Translations under genes and position numbers: made by a program | Notes under the pieces: generated by a model | The model's input: the letters and a program-made list of their open reading frames with translations, nothing else | Told to the model about the DNA's origin: nothing | Databases searched by the model: none | In this document: piece by piece, positions 9,383 through 17,460 of the stretch | How positions within the stretch are numbered: position 1 is the first letter of the stretch | Layout: the number at the start of each line of letters is the position of its first letter | NCBI RefSeq assembly: GCF_028309625.1 | Contig: NZ_JAQMHR010000008.1 | Coordinates: forward strand, 62,001-126,000 | Direction: 5' to 3' | Origin: Trichococcus sp. K1Tr | Lineage (GTDB): Bacteria; Bacillota; Bacilli; Lactobacillales; Aerococcaceae | DNA: 64,000 nt

Positions 9383-10486
9383 TTAATGGTTCGCTGTTTT
9401 TAGAATGGTCGCCTGCACTTTTTGGGCAGCCGCATGGATGCGTTGGTAAAAATCCGGGTTGGCTTCCAATGAAATCGCGCAGCCCGGCGCAAATACGATG
9501 CCCGTGTCGCCGGTTTCAGTCAGGACATCCGCCAAGCGATCGACCAGCAAGTCCTCGATTTCCTGCGCCTGATTTGAGAACGTCAAATCGGTTTTTGGCG
9601 AGATACCGCCAACCAGCAGTTTATCCGTCAGGGCACGTAGTTTGCGGAAACTTAACCGGGTTGGATCCTCCGCGTGATCGCTGCCGTCTTCCCAGTTGAT
9701 GGCTTGGACATCGTAATCGATAAAACGCTCCACAGCCAAATCGACATGTCCATGCGCATGCAGGATATTGAACCAGGTGCGGTCCTTGATATAAGCCAAC
9801 AGGTCATCCGTATAAGGTTTGGCGAAAGCGGCATAATCGGCTTCGGATATGTCGCCGCGCTGGCTGTACTGTTCGGCGATGAAGAAGCCGTCCACGCCGG
9901 CAGCGATCAATTCGTCCACGAACACCTTGTTGGAGGCATGCAGCACATCGAGCGCCGCCTTCAATTCCTCACGGTGATGCTCCAGAAATTCTGCAATCGG
10001 GCTTTCTTCCGGTCCGTCGACGATATGCGCGATCGAATCGTTACCCGGCGCAAATTGCTTCACCCATGACAAAGGCGAGAAGACGGTACCGACGACCACT
10101 TTTTCGCCTTTGTAGTGCTCCACGATTTTCTTGGCAAAAGCGGCTTCGCGATGGATCACCGGATTGTCCGCCTTGAGAGGCACCAAACGGGTCAAATCTT
10201 CCGCGCTCCGGATCGGATAGTCCAGTATTTTGCCCGCCCATTCTTTCGCATCCGTCGAGAAGGTGATTGGCGTTCCGTAGGCTTCAGCGAAGAATTGGCC
10301 TTGCGACATCAGCTTGATCAGGTCCCAACCATTCTCATCCGTGAAGGCGATCGTCGCTTCGGCGAACGCCTCAACATCCCGATCCACCAACGGCATGTGA
10401 CGCCAACCGGAAATGGCCGGTCTGTCCAAAGGTTGCTTCTTGAGTGCCGCTTCTATTCTTTTTCTTCCATTAAATGTTTCTGTCAT
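9383..10486 (-). CDS. Uroporphyrinogen decarboxylase-family protein (methyltransferase-like)
   Basis: A 367-residue URO-D-fold protein. MTETFNGRKRIEAALKKQPLDRPAISGWRH matches the N-terminal pattern of the family, the centre has AGVDGFFIAEQYSQRG, and the C-terminal part has NILHAHGHVDL and GIVFAPGCAIS. In Gram-positive operons without heme genes, such proteins resemble the MtaA/CmuA methyltransferases that move methyl groups between cofactors. The start is the ATG at 10486, nine bases after AGGAGG; the preceding ATG overlaps that site. The upstream dehydrogenase stop lies one base before. No other heme genes are nearby, so a role in heme synthesis is unlikely. Confidence 0.8.
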   Translation of the reverse strand: MTETFNGRKRIEAALKKQPLDRPAISGWRHMPLVDRDVEAFAEATIAFTDENGWDLIKLMSQGQFFAEAYGTPITFSTDAKEWAGKILDYPIRSAEDLTRLVPLKADNPVIHREAAFAKKIVEHYKGEKVVVGTVFSPLSWVKQFAPGNDSIAHIVDGPEESPIAEFLEHHREELKAALDVLHASNKVFVDELIAAGVDGFFIAEQYSQRGDISEADYAAFAKPYTDDLLAYIKDRTWFNILHAHGHVDLAVERFIDYDVQAINWEDGSDHAEDPTRLSFRKLRALTDKLLVGGISPKTDLTFSNQAQEIEDLLVDRLADVLTETGDTGIVFAPGCAISLEANPDFYQRIHAAAQKVQATILKTANH

Positions 10487-10487
10487 G

Positions 10488-11528
10488 TTATGCATCCTCC
10501 TGTTCGATGGGTATCCATGTCTGTGTTGCTTGCGAGCGGTAAGCGGCGGCCAGAATGCGCAATGCCGTTATCCCCTGTTCCGCTGTCACGAAGGGAACTG
10601 TATCCTGTTCGATGCTTTCGACGAATCTGTCGACGATCGGTGTCAATGGTTCTGTATAGAAGCCGTCCTGCGAGGGATCATCCAGGTAGGTCTTTTCCCC
10701 GTTCTTCCGGTAAAGTGCCACCGGATGCCCGTCCGCATAAGTTACGGCCGTGGCCTTTTCGCCGTAGATGACGGTCTGCCTTTCGTTCGAATAATCAAAC
10801 CAGTGGGTCAGCAAGGTTCCTTGGATGCCCGAGCGATGTTGGAGTTGCAACACTGCATAATCCTCATAAGGAACCGGGCTTCCGTCCGCCAACTGCTTGC
10901 CTTGTGTCGCGGTCTGGGCCAACACTGCAGTGACGGGATCTTCGCTGAATAAGTAGTTCAACAAATCGATACGGTGGACGCCCACCTGCGCCAGAGCGCC
11001 GTTCGTATGGCCGATCCGATCGTAGAAATCGGGGACCGCCGTACCCCAACCGTCATTTTCCTGACCTTGGTTGGCCAATGTCGTCCGGTAAGCATGAATC
11101 TTTCCGAGTGTCCCTTCCGTCAGCAACTTTTTCAGCAGCTGATGTGCGGGATAAAGCCGTTGGTTATGGATGATCATCAGCTTTTTCCCCGTTTTTTCGG
11201 CTGTCTGCTGCATGCGTTCGGCCTCGGCCACCGAATCCGCCATCGGCTTTTCACACAGCACATGCTTACCGGCTTCCAGTGCAGCGATGGTGATGGGGCT
11301 GTGCGATTGTTCGTTCGTTGCGACGATAACGGCATCGACCGTTCCGTCTTCCCAGATTTCCTCAAGAGTCCGATAGACTTTTCCGCCGTACTTCTTTTGG
11401 AAAGCTTCTGCTTTTGCGATTGTGCGGTTATAGAATCCAACCAGATCGACTTTTTCGTTTTTATCGCTTAGAGGGGCGTGCCGCTGTTTCGAAACATCCC
11501 CGCAACCGATGATGACGATCCCGACCAT
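10488..11528 (-). CDS. Gfo/Idh/MocA-family NAD(P)-dependent oxidoreductase
   Basis: A 346-residue cytoplasmic dehydrogenase. The Rossmann motif is VGIVIIGCGDVSKQRHAP at the N-terminus, the family signature is HVLCEKPMADSVAEAERM near residues 90-107 (the EKP lysine is catalytic in relatives), and the C-terminal substrate domain carries a GALAQVGVHRIDLLNYLF-like segment. Start MVGIVIIG is preceded by AAGGAGG. The substrate is probably a sugar, inositol or other polyol. Its position between two URO-D-family genes, with a 1-base gap to the downstream one, ties it to the same pathway. Confidence 0.88.
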   Translation of the reverse strand: MVGIVIIGCGDVSKQRHAPLSDKNEKVDLVGFYNRTIAKAEAFQKKYGGKVYRTLEEIWEDGTVDAVIVATNEQSHSPITIAALEAGKHVLCEKPMADSVAEAERMQQTAEKTGKKLMIIHNQRLYPAHQLLKKLLTEGTLGKIHAYRTTLANQGQENDGWGTAVPDFYDRIGHTNGALAQVGVHRIDLLNYLFSEDPVTAVLAQTATQGKQLADGSPVPYEDYAVLQLQHRSGIQGTLLTHWFDYSNERQTVIYGEKATAVTYADGHPVALYRKNGEKTYLDDPSQDGFYTEPLTPIVDRFVESIEQDTVPFVTAEQGITALRILAAAYRSQATQTWIPIEQEDA

Positions 11529-11677
11529 GGGACCCCTCCTTCCTGAACTCCGGCTTACCGGAATGGCTATCGTTTTTAGTATGTGTCTGATTCTAACACG
11601 GTGCTTATTTTAAAAATAATACCGATTGTCTATCAGGGTTGACCGGCTTTGGCGAACACCGCTCCTGCCGTCCTGTT

Positions 11678-12724
11678 TTATTTTTGCAGCGACGTCGTTT
11701 GTTTGTTGTTTTTGCCTGAGACACCCGCCGCCGTTTGCCTTACCAATTCCAAACGGTCCAGTTCAATCTGCGGATCGACAGTGCAATCCGCTCCGATGAT
11801 GACCCCTGTATCGCCAATTTCGTGGATGATGTCGACCGTGAATTGGGCGATGTCCGCCTTGTTCCCCGAGTCCAACAAGGTGCCGGTGTTATTGTCGAAG
11901 CCGCCGATCACCGCTTTGTTGCCGAAGAAATCTTTGCCTTCCTTCAGGCTGATTTTTTCGGTGTGTACCGCCCAGTTGTAGGCTTTGGCTTCATAATCTC
12001 GGTAGTACAACAAGTCGTTTTGATGATGCTCATAGCCGCAGATATGTAGGATATTGTAGTCGCTGACTTTGTTCGCCTCCGCCAATACCGTTAACTCACT
12101 CGGCGCGATATAATTTTGATAGGCTTCTTTGGTGGCAGTGCTGCTTTGGACGTTCTGCACGCTCAGATAGATGCCGTCCGTGCCAGCCTCTTCAATGACT
12201 CTCTGGGTCAAAACTGCGATATCCTTGGCGATTTCATTCGCCGCATAAGCAAGGGCTTCCGGTTCGGTTTCGAAGAAGCGGGTAAATTTTTCGGGATCCT
12301 TGTCCCACGCTTCGAAGGCAATCCGGATATAGTTCGCCGGCGAAAAGATATTATAGAAAGTTGCGACTTCGCCGTTGAAGGATTCCTTGATCCGTTTCAC
12401 CGTCTTGACCTGCTCCGTGATCCAAGGGTGATTCGGCCCAACTGCTTGGACGTTGTAGAGGTCATCCGCTATTTCAATCCTTTTTTCCAACAGACTCGGA
12501 TGCCCGAAAAAGCCATCGCTCATGATCTTTACGAAATCGGGTTTGAAGGCGTCATAGAATTCCTTGTGCCCCGCGATCACTCGATCCAAAATCGATCTGT
12601 CCTCCAAACCACGGAATTGAGCATCACCGAAAACAAAGTGAAACCAAAAGCCAACCGGCACACGCTCCGTTTCCTTGTTGTCGAAAGTGTCAAAAATCAA
12701 TTGTTTTCTATTCGTCTCTGTCAT
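11678..12724 (-). CDS. Uroporphyrinogen decarboxylase-family protein (methyltransferase-like), T-box proximal
   Basis: A 348-residue URO-D-fold protein and the first structural gene after the T-box leader. It begins MTETNRKQLIFDTFDNKE with AGGAGG eight bases upstream. Visible family features are VPVGFWFHF near residue 23, the NILHICGYEHH strand, and the C-terminal IGDTGVIIGADCTVDPQIE that forms the active-site floor. It shares only family-level similarity with the second copy at 9383-10486, so the pair is not a recent duplication. T-box control argues for a role in amino-acid (sulfur amino acid) metabolism rather than heme synthesis. Confidence 0.8.
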   Translation of the reverse strand: MTETNRKQLIFDTFDNKETERVPVGFWFHFVFGDAQFRGLEDRSILDRVIAGHKEFYDAFKPDFVKIMSDGFFGHPSLLEKRIEIADDLYNVQAVGPNHPWITEQVKTVKRIKESFNGEVATFYNIFSPANYIRIAFEAWDKDPEKFTRFFETEPEALAYAANEIAKDIAVLTQRVIEEAGTDGIYLSVQNVQSSTATKEAYQNYIAPSELTVLAEANKVSDYNILHICGYEHHQNDLLYYRDYEAKAYNWAVHTEKISLKEGKDFFGNKAVIGGFDNNTGTLLDSGNKADIAQFTVDIIHEIGDTGVIIGADCTVDPQIELDRLELVRQTAAGVSGKNNKQTTSLQK

Positions 12725-12743
12725 ATGTTTTCCTCCTAAAATG

Positions 12744-13045
12744 TAAAATAAAAAGCCGCCCTTCCTGGATTGTTCCAGAAAGGACGACTGTTAGATCGTG
12801 GTTCCACCTTTTTTCGCGAAAAGCTTGCGCTTGCCGCCTCAACCGGTACAGAGCCTTTTGCTACGCTCGATACCGTTGCCTGTCTAACGGGGGCGTCCGG
12901 ATACGTCTGCAGGAAAATCCCTGTCAACGCATCAACTCCGAGGCCATTTTTCCTGTGCTGCCGTCCGCTCTTTTCCACCGACCAAGAGCTCTCTGAAGGA
13001 CTATCCAACCAGTACTTTCCTCTTCTTTGCTTTTTTCTGTGTGGC
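12744..13045 (-). ncRNA. T-box riboswitch leader
   Basis: On the minus strand the leader shows: AGTACTGG (stem I S-turn side, about 13012); AGAGAGC (about 12990); GGTCGGTGG distal loop region (about 12980); the specifier region GGAAAAATGGCCTCGGAG (about 12937-12954); the T-box sequence AAGGTGGAACCACG at 12797-12810; and a strong terminator, CGTCCTTTCTGGA / TCCAGGAAGGGCG followed by TTTTT, at 12750-12793. Uncharged tRNA pairing would form the antiterminator and allow transcription of the methyltransferase/transporter operon. The best specifier reading is AUG (12945-12947, Met). However, the acceptor-pairing base is A (UGGA), which complements a U73 tRNA such as Cys or Gly, so tRNA identity is unresolved. 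Confidence 0.88.
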
Positions 13046-13164
13046 TTTTATTTGATAGACAAAGTCTACCACCGCAGCCACGGCCTGAAAAGCACACGAT
13101 TCCGAACAGGATTGACAGGGAAAAGCGAACAGTGGAGTGGCCGGTTGAGTATGCATGCTTGGGG

Positions 13165-13350
13165 AAAACATGGATAACGGCCAAGTATCCATGTTTTCGA
13201 ATGCGAAAAGGGCCCAAAAAGATGAATACCGCGAAAGTATTCATCTTTTCGAATGTTTGACCTACATAAAAGATGAATAAGATTTATGAATTCATCTTTT
13301 CGAGCCGCCGCTGGACGAAAAAGATGGATAACGGCTAGTTATTCATGTTT
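13165..13350. repeat. Tandem palindrome array, four units, about 51-bp period
   Basis: Four stem-loops start at 13165, 13217, 13268 and 13318. Arms: AAAACATGGATA/TATCCATGTTTT; AAAAGATGAATAC/GTATTCATCTTTT; AAAAGATGAAT/ATTCATCTTTT; and an imperfect AAAAGATGGATAAC/GTTATTCATGTTT. Units are separated by TTTTCGAATG-like linkers and spaced 52, 51 and 50 bases. The array lies upstream of the T-box leader and downstream of the esterase gene. No coding frame explains it. Confidence 0.85.
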
Positions 13351-13402
13351 ACGCTCAAAAAAGACGGACGGCCCGCCCCCCACAACATCCATCGTCACGC
13401 AA

Positions 13403-13436
13403 CAAAAAGTCCTCCCGGTAAAATGCCGGAAGGACA
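13403..13436 (-). terminator. Terminator after the esterase gene
   Basis: Stem GTCCTTCCGG / CCGGGAGGAC with a 7-base loop, then TTTTTG on the minus strand, about 10 bases after the esterase stop. Confidence 0.8.
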
Positions 13437-13445
13437 GATTTTTCA

Positions 13446-14198
13446 TCAATTCAATTTGCCTTGCTCGTTCAGTTTGCCCAGGAAATACGGCATCTGGACG
13501 CGCCACCATTCCCAGTCGTGGTGAACGTTCTCGCCCCAGAAGTCGATCCAGGCGGGGATGTTCTTGAAGCGCAGGGCTTCTTCGATTTTCTTCGTGTCTT
13601 TGATGCTGACTTCTTCCCAGTTGCCTTGGCCGGTCGCAACGATGATGTTTCCGGAACGGTATTTATCCAGGAACCAGCCGTCGTTCAGATTCCAAAGGTA
13701 GTCGATCGGGGAGTTCTCATAAGCGTTGCGGTCATGGTAGTCTCCAAAGAAGTAACGGACATCGTAGAGCCCGCTCAGCGCGATGACGCTGTCGAAAACG
13801 TCCGGATGGCGCAGGTAAAAGTTCAGGCTGTGGTAGCCGCCCATGCTGCAGCCGGTCGCAATCATCGGTCCCTGATGGTTCGTCTGATGCTTGATGTGCG
13901 GCACCAGTTCCTCGATGATGTAGCGGTCATAGCGTTCGTGCATGTTGGCGCGGTCGTATGGACTTTTCCATTCGCACAGCCACGATTCGTTGTCGATGCT
14001 GTCCGGCGTATAAAACTGCACCAAGCCTTGGTCGATGAACCACTGGCAAGCTTCAATCATGCCGAAGTCCGCGTATTCGTTGTGGCTTCCCCCGGATGAT
14101 GGGAAGACGATGATCGGTTTACCAGCATGTCCATAGCGATTGAAACGCATCTCACGGTTTAGGTGACCGCTCCATTGTGATGAATATTCTACGTGCAT
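13446..14198 (-). CDS. Putative esterase (D-family alpha/beta hydrolase)
   Basis: A 250-residue soluble alpha/beta hydrolase of the putative esterase (esterase D-like) family. The nucleophile elbow is GCSMGGYHSLN near residue 112, and an oxyanion-side segment IIVFPSSGGSHNEYAD lies near residue 28. The C-terminal part contains ENVHHDWEWWR with the probable catalytic His. Start MHVEYSSQW is preceded by GGGGG. It lies 15 bases after the ATP-grasp gene, so the two are probably co-transcribed. Substrate unknown. Confidence 0.85.
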   Translation of the reverse strand: MHVEYSSQWSGHLNREMRFNRYGHAGKPIIVFPSSGGSHNEYADFGMIEACQWFIDQGLVQFYTPDSIDNESWLCEWKSPYDRANMHERYDRYIIEELVPHIKHQTNHQGPMIATGCSMGGYHSLNFYLRHPDVFDSVIALSGLYDVRYFFGDYHDRNAYENSPIDYLWNLNDGWFLDKYRSGNIIVATGQGNWEEVSIKDTKKIEEALRFKNIPAWIDFWGENVHHDWEWWRVQMPYFLGKLNEQGKLN

Positions 14199-14213
14199 CT
14201 TATTTCCCCCAGT

Positions 14214-15377
14214 CTATTCGGTTACGGAAATCATATGGATAATGTCCATCAGTTCTTGATATTCTGCCGCACGGATCACATAGCCGAAATCCCCCATAAT
14301 AGCCGCAAAAATCCCCGGCATTTCTTCAAACAGGACCACGTTGCCACCGTAACGGGCCATCACTTCCTCATGTGTGAAGCGGTAAGGATGGACGCCCTTG
14401 CGGCTGACGTAGCAGCAGTAATAAGGAAAATGCATCTGCGCCGTGAAATTTCCGGTCGCGACCAGTTCGCCATAAGCGGCATAGAGATCGACGTCATTCG
14501 CCCAGTTCCACATGTCCATCGTATGCCCGCCAGGCGGACGCAGGTTGGCCTCCAGGGCAACAAGGCTGCCGTCAGGTAATCGGAAAAACTCAAAATGGAA
14601 GAAACGCTCGCGGACATTGAAAGCCTGCACGAGCTTGGTGCCGATTTCACGCAAATCTTCCGGCATATTGCGGTCGACATAGTAGAACATATCCGCATTA
14701 TTTTCGACGATTTCCAACACAGCTTTTTCGTACACCAGAGTAGCATCGAAAAGGATATTCCCCGCGGCATCGGTCAGACCATCATACGTGACGATCTTTC
14801 CGTCGATGAATTCTTCGAGAATGTAGGATTCATAAGGGTTCTTCACGTGGAAAAAGTGCCCGAGTTCCTCTTCGGAACGAATTTTGTGTGTATCCGCCGC
14901 ACCGACACCGGAATCCGGCTTGATGCAGACCGGAAATCCGTATTCGTGGCATAACCCAAGGGCATCTTGATAGTCGCCGATGACACGCCCGCGTGCCACC
15001 CGGATACCGACTTCCTTGAATTTTGCTTTCATGGCGGACTTCAGTTTTACGAAGGCCATATCCTCATTTTTGAAGCCGAACACGTTGAAATCGGTGCGCA
15101 GACGCGCATCCTGCGCCAACCAGTATTCATTGTGCGATTCGATTCGGTCCATTTTGCCGTGCTTGTATGTCAAGTAAGCCACCGCGCGCAGCATTTCATC
15201 ATAATTTTCCATATTATGGACGCGGAAATACTCGGTCAGACTCTCGCGCAAGTCCGTATCCAACAACTCGTAAGGTTCGCTGGCGATCCCGAAAACATGC
15301 ACGCCCGCCTTCTTCAGACCGACCGCGAAATTCTTGAAATTACTGGGAAAATGGGGTGAAATAAATACATAATTCAT
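14214..15377 (-). CDS. ATP-grasp domain ligase
   Basis: A 387-residue ATP-grasp enzyme (carboxylate-amine/thiol ligase-like). It opens with the preATP-grasp segment MNYVFISPHFPSNFKNFAVG. The ATP-grasp core includes GFPVCIKPDSGVGAADTHKI (phosphate-binding lysine and glycine-rich loop), YILEEFIDGKIVTYDG, and FHFEFFRLPDGSLVALEANLRPPGG with the Mg-binding Glu and Asn. The start at 15377 has AAGGG upstream; the frame extends another 69 codons of unlikely composition. It precedes the esterase gene by 15 bases, suggesting a two-step pathway with an unknown product. Confidence 0.85.
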   Translation of the reverse strand: MNYVFISPHFPSNFKNFAVGLKKAGVHVFGIASEPYELLDTDLRESLTEYFRVHNMENYDEMLRAVAYLTYKHGKMDRIESHNEYWLAQDARLRTDFNVFGFKNEDMAFVKLKSAMKAKFKEVGIRVARGRVIGDYQDALGLCHEYGFPVCIKPDSGVGAADTHKIRSEEELGHFFHVKNPYESYILEEFIDGKIVTYDGLTDAAGNILFDATLVYEKAVLEIVENNADMFYYVDRNMPEDLREIGTKLVQAFNVRERFFHFEFFRLPDGSLVALEANLRPPGGHTMDMWNWANDVDLYAAYGELVATGNFTAQMHFPYYCCYVSRKGVHPYRFTHEEVMARYGGNVVLFEEMPGIFAAIMGDFGYVIRAAEYQELMDIIHMISVTE

Positions 15378-15547
15378 GCTGATTCCCTTCTCTCTTCCGA
15401 ACATTAGATTATAATGAGAATGTACCATTATAACGGCAGATTTACAAGCGTTTTTCTGGTGAAAACGAAAAATATTGATACAATCGTGAGGTTTTTCTGA
15501 TAAGCTATGAATAACTAAAATCCATTTCTTCGAAAGGCGTGAACAGT

Positions 15548-15739
15548 ATGAAAAAGATAAATCGGTTCTCAGCCAAAAGAGCATCCGCCAGGATCATTCG
15601 ACTCTCATCAGATGCGCGAAGCACCCTTCTTTCCCGACAACAAAATCAGAAAACGAATGATTCGGAAACATTTTTAGCATGTGTGATTGAATCCATGGCT
15701 GAATACGACGAAGCTCTAAGGGGATTGATTGAGCGTTAA
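15548..15739 (+). CDS. Small basic hypothetical protein
   Basis: A 63-residue open frame starting MKKINRFSAKRASARIIRLS with GAAAGG eight to nine bases upstream. The N-terminal half is Arg/Lys/Ser rich and the C-terminal half (CVIESMAEYDEALRGLIER) is an amphipathic acidic helix. No family recognised. It is convergent with the next minus-strand gene, and a possible promoter (TTGATA near 15475) precedes it. It could be spurious. Confidence 0.4.
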   Translation: MKKINRFSAKRASARIIRLSSDARSTLLSRQQNQKTNDSETFLACVIESMAEYDEALRGLIER

Positions 15740-15752
15740 CAACCTCACTTTC

Positions 15753-16820
15753 TTAAACGAACAGCCATTCCAAATTCAACAGTTCCGGAAAGCTGAGCAT
15801 CAACCGGTTGACCTGGTCCAAGGTCAGTTCCCCCAACTCCAGTTCACCTGCCCGGATAGCATCCAATTGTTGCCTCGCGACCCCACTCACGAAAGCCAAC
15901 TCATCTGTCGGTTTGTTGACAAGGAAGATCAGTTCGAACAATGCGCGTTCGACCCGATCCAAGAAAGTATCATAAAAAACCTCACCGATTCCGGTCTTTT
16001 TTGCCGATCCGTGCGCTATCTTTCCGCAAGCCGAAAGCATATGGTCGATTGTTTCGTCCGTGTCGGTGTAAAAAATGCGGATCCTTTTCTCATCCATCGA
16101 AAACCCAATGTGGTCGACATCACTGAAGTTTGCGGAGATCTTTTCAAAAGCCGCGATTATGCCCGGCATCTGAAGTGTGATCGCCCTCGATATGAGCACA
16201 TCGTCCATGAACATCCGTTTGGACTGGAAATTCAGGTCCAATGGGAAGCCATTTTTTCGCAACTCAAGCGCTGCCCGATTGATGATTTCGTTGCGGAAAT
16301 CGATCATGCTGATGACCATATCCGGGTGTTCCCACGTCTCGGTTCCATCAGCTGCCGCCACTTCATCCTCCTCACTGGGATCCCAGACCTTTTCCTCTAC
16401 ATATTTCTCAATTTCCTCCCAGTTATCGGGCATGCCGTAGACCATGACGAACTGCCTGCCTTGGCGGTCCACCGCTTCAACCGTCATCATTTCATGAAAA
16501 TAATGATAGGCGAAGTCATCCATGAGGGCATATTCGATCCCATCGATTACCCTGGTGCCGTATGTGTTCGCCATGCTTGTGTAGAATTCTGCAGATTCGT
16601 TTTCTCCGACATAGAGCTGTTCATCCATCAAATTCAGATAGCGCAGTTCTTGGAAATGCAGTTCCAGGAACGGAAAGCCACCATCCTGAGCAGCCAATTC
16701 ACTCAATCTCTCTTCAGGTATTTCATAATCGCTCAGTTCTTCCAACAAGTCTTCCCAGTCCATTTCAAAATCAGCTTTTGCCTCAAATTCATGACTCTCA
16801 AAAATATTGTCTTCATCCAT
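15753..16820 (-). CDS. Conserved-looking hypothetical protein
   Basis: A 355-residue acidic cytoplasmic protein with no family I recognise. It begins MDEDNIFESHEFEAKADFEM, is rich in Asp/Glu in its first 60 residues, and contains DEQLYVGENESAEFYTSM and WDPSEEDEVAAADGTETW. No membrane segments or catalytic motif seen. Start chosen at 16820, where GGGAGG is well spaced; the frame runs upstream to 17003 but overlaps the neighbour. It is preceded by a zinc-ribbon gene with a 17-base gap, and both are probably one operon. Confidence 0.7.
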   Translation of the reverse strand: MDEDNIFESHEFEAKADFEMDWEDLLEELSDYEIPEERLSELAAQDGGFPFLELHFQELRYLNLMDEQLYVGENESAEFYTSMANTYGTRVIDGIEYALMDDFAYHYFHEMMTVEAVDRQGRQFVMVYGMPDNWEEIEKYVEEKVWDPSEEDEVAAADGTETWEHPDMVISMIDFRNEIINRAALELRKNGFPLDLNFQSKRMFMDDVLISRAITLQMPGIIAAFEKISANFSDVDHIGFSMDEKRIRIFYTDTDETIDHMLSACGKIAHGSAKKTGIGEVFYDTFLDRVERALFELIFLVNKPTDELAFVSGVARQQLDAIRAGELELGELTLDQVNRLMLSFPELLNLEWLFV

Positions 16821-16837
16821 TATTGTCCGCCTCCCTT

Positions 16838-17128
16838 TCAACCATGTAACAATGATTCGGAACTGCGCGTCCAGAGTGAATCCCAGAGTTCGTCCGTTTC
16901 CGCTTCGGTCAATAGCGCATTTTGATAATCTTCCCAAAAAACAACATTCCGGTCCCAATCCTTGATTTCCGTGAAGGCCTTTGTTTCCTTGCAACTCGGG
17001 CAATACATATGTTTGACGTGCCCCAATTTACGCTGCTCTGCTCTTTTGCGGTAAAGCACCATCTGCGCTCCGCATTCTTGGCAGATGAACTTGCTTTGGA
17101 CCATTCTCTGATCTTTTTTTCTGGTCAT
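16838..17128 (-). CDS. Small zinc-ribbon protein
   Basis: A 96-residue protein with two CxxC knuckles, CQECGAQM and CPSCKETKAF, about 30 residues apart. This forms a four-cysteine zinc ribbon followed by an acidic helical tail (TEAETDELWDSLW). Start MTRKKDQRM at 17128 has GGAG upstream. Such ribbons often bind nucleic acids or proteins; no specific function can be assigned. It is co-directional with the hypothetical protein 17 bases downstream. Confidence 0.7.
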   Translation of the reverse strand: MTRKKDQRMVQSKFICQECGAQMVLYRKRAEQRKLGHVKHMYCPSCKETKAFTEIKDWDRNVVFWEDYQNALLTEAETDELWDSLWTRSSESLLHG

Positions 17129-17460
17129 TTTCAACACTCCATTCCTCTGAATGACAAATCCGAAGGGACAGTGCTCAAAAAACAAATGGGTATACGAAAC
17201 GATTGCAACCTTTCGATATACCTATCATACACCTAGACACACACTGAAACAATTTTGTGAATTCGTCATCAATATTTCACAAAATTGACTTTCATGCCCC
17301 TTGATACGGCCGCTTAAACGGCAACTTTTTATACTGATATAACTATTTTCTGGTATGCTCATCCGCAAAATATCAGGTTGCTTCCCAACCCCATTATTGG
17401 TTATGATAGGGATACTGACACCCAAATTGCGGCAATTATTTTTGCCAAGGAGGCTCTTAC
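17129..17460. other. Divergent intergenic region with a perfect inverted repeat
   Basis: No gene seen. A perfect 12-bp inverted repeat, CAATTTTGTGAA at 17250-17261 and TTCACAAAATTG at 17276-17287, has a 14-base spacer. It could be an operator shared by the divergent genes or a single unit of the palindrome family seen elsewhere in this window. Confidence 0.6.

Noticed and set aside
13165-13350. CRISPR array
   Set aside because: Repeats are regularly spaced, but they are long palindromes with short related linkers, only 2-4 units, and no cas genes are present in the window.
15729-16925. 398-codon plus-strand frame opposite the hypothetical protein
   Set aside because: The minus-strand frame has a strong ribosome binding site and normal composition; the plus-strand frame has neither and is Phe/His-rich.
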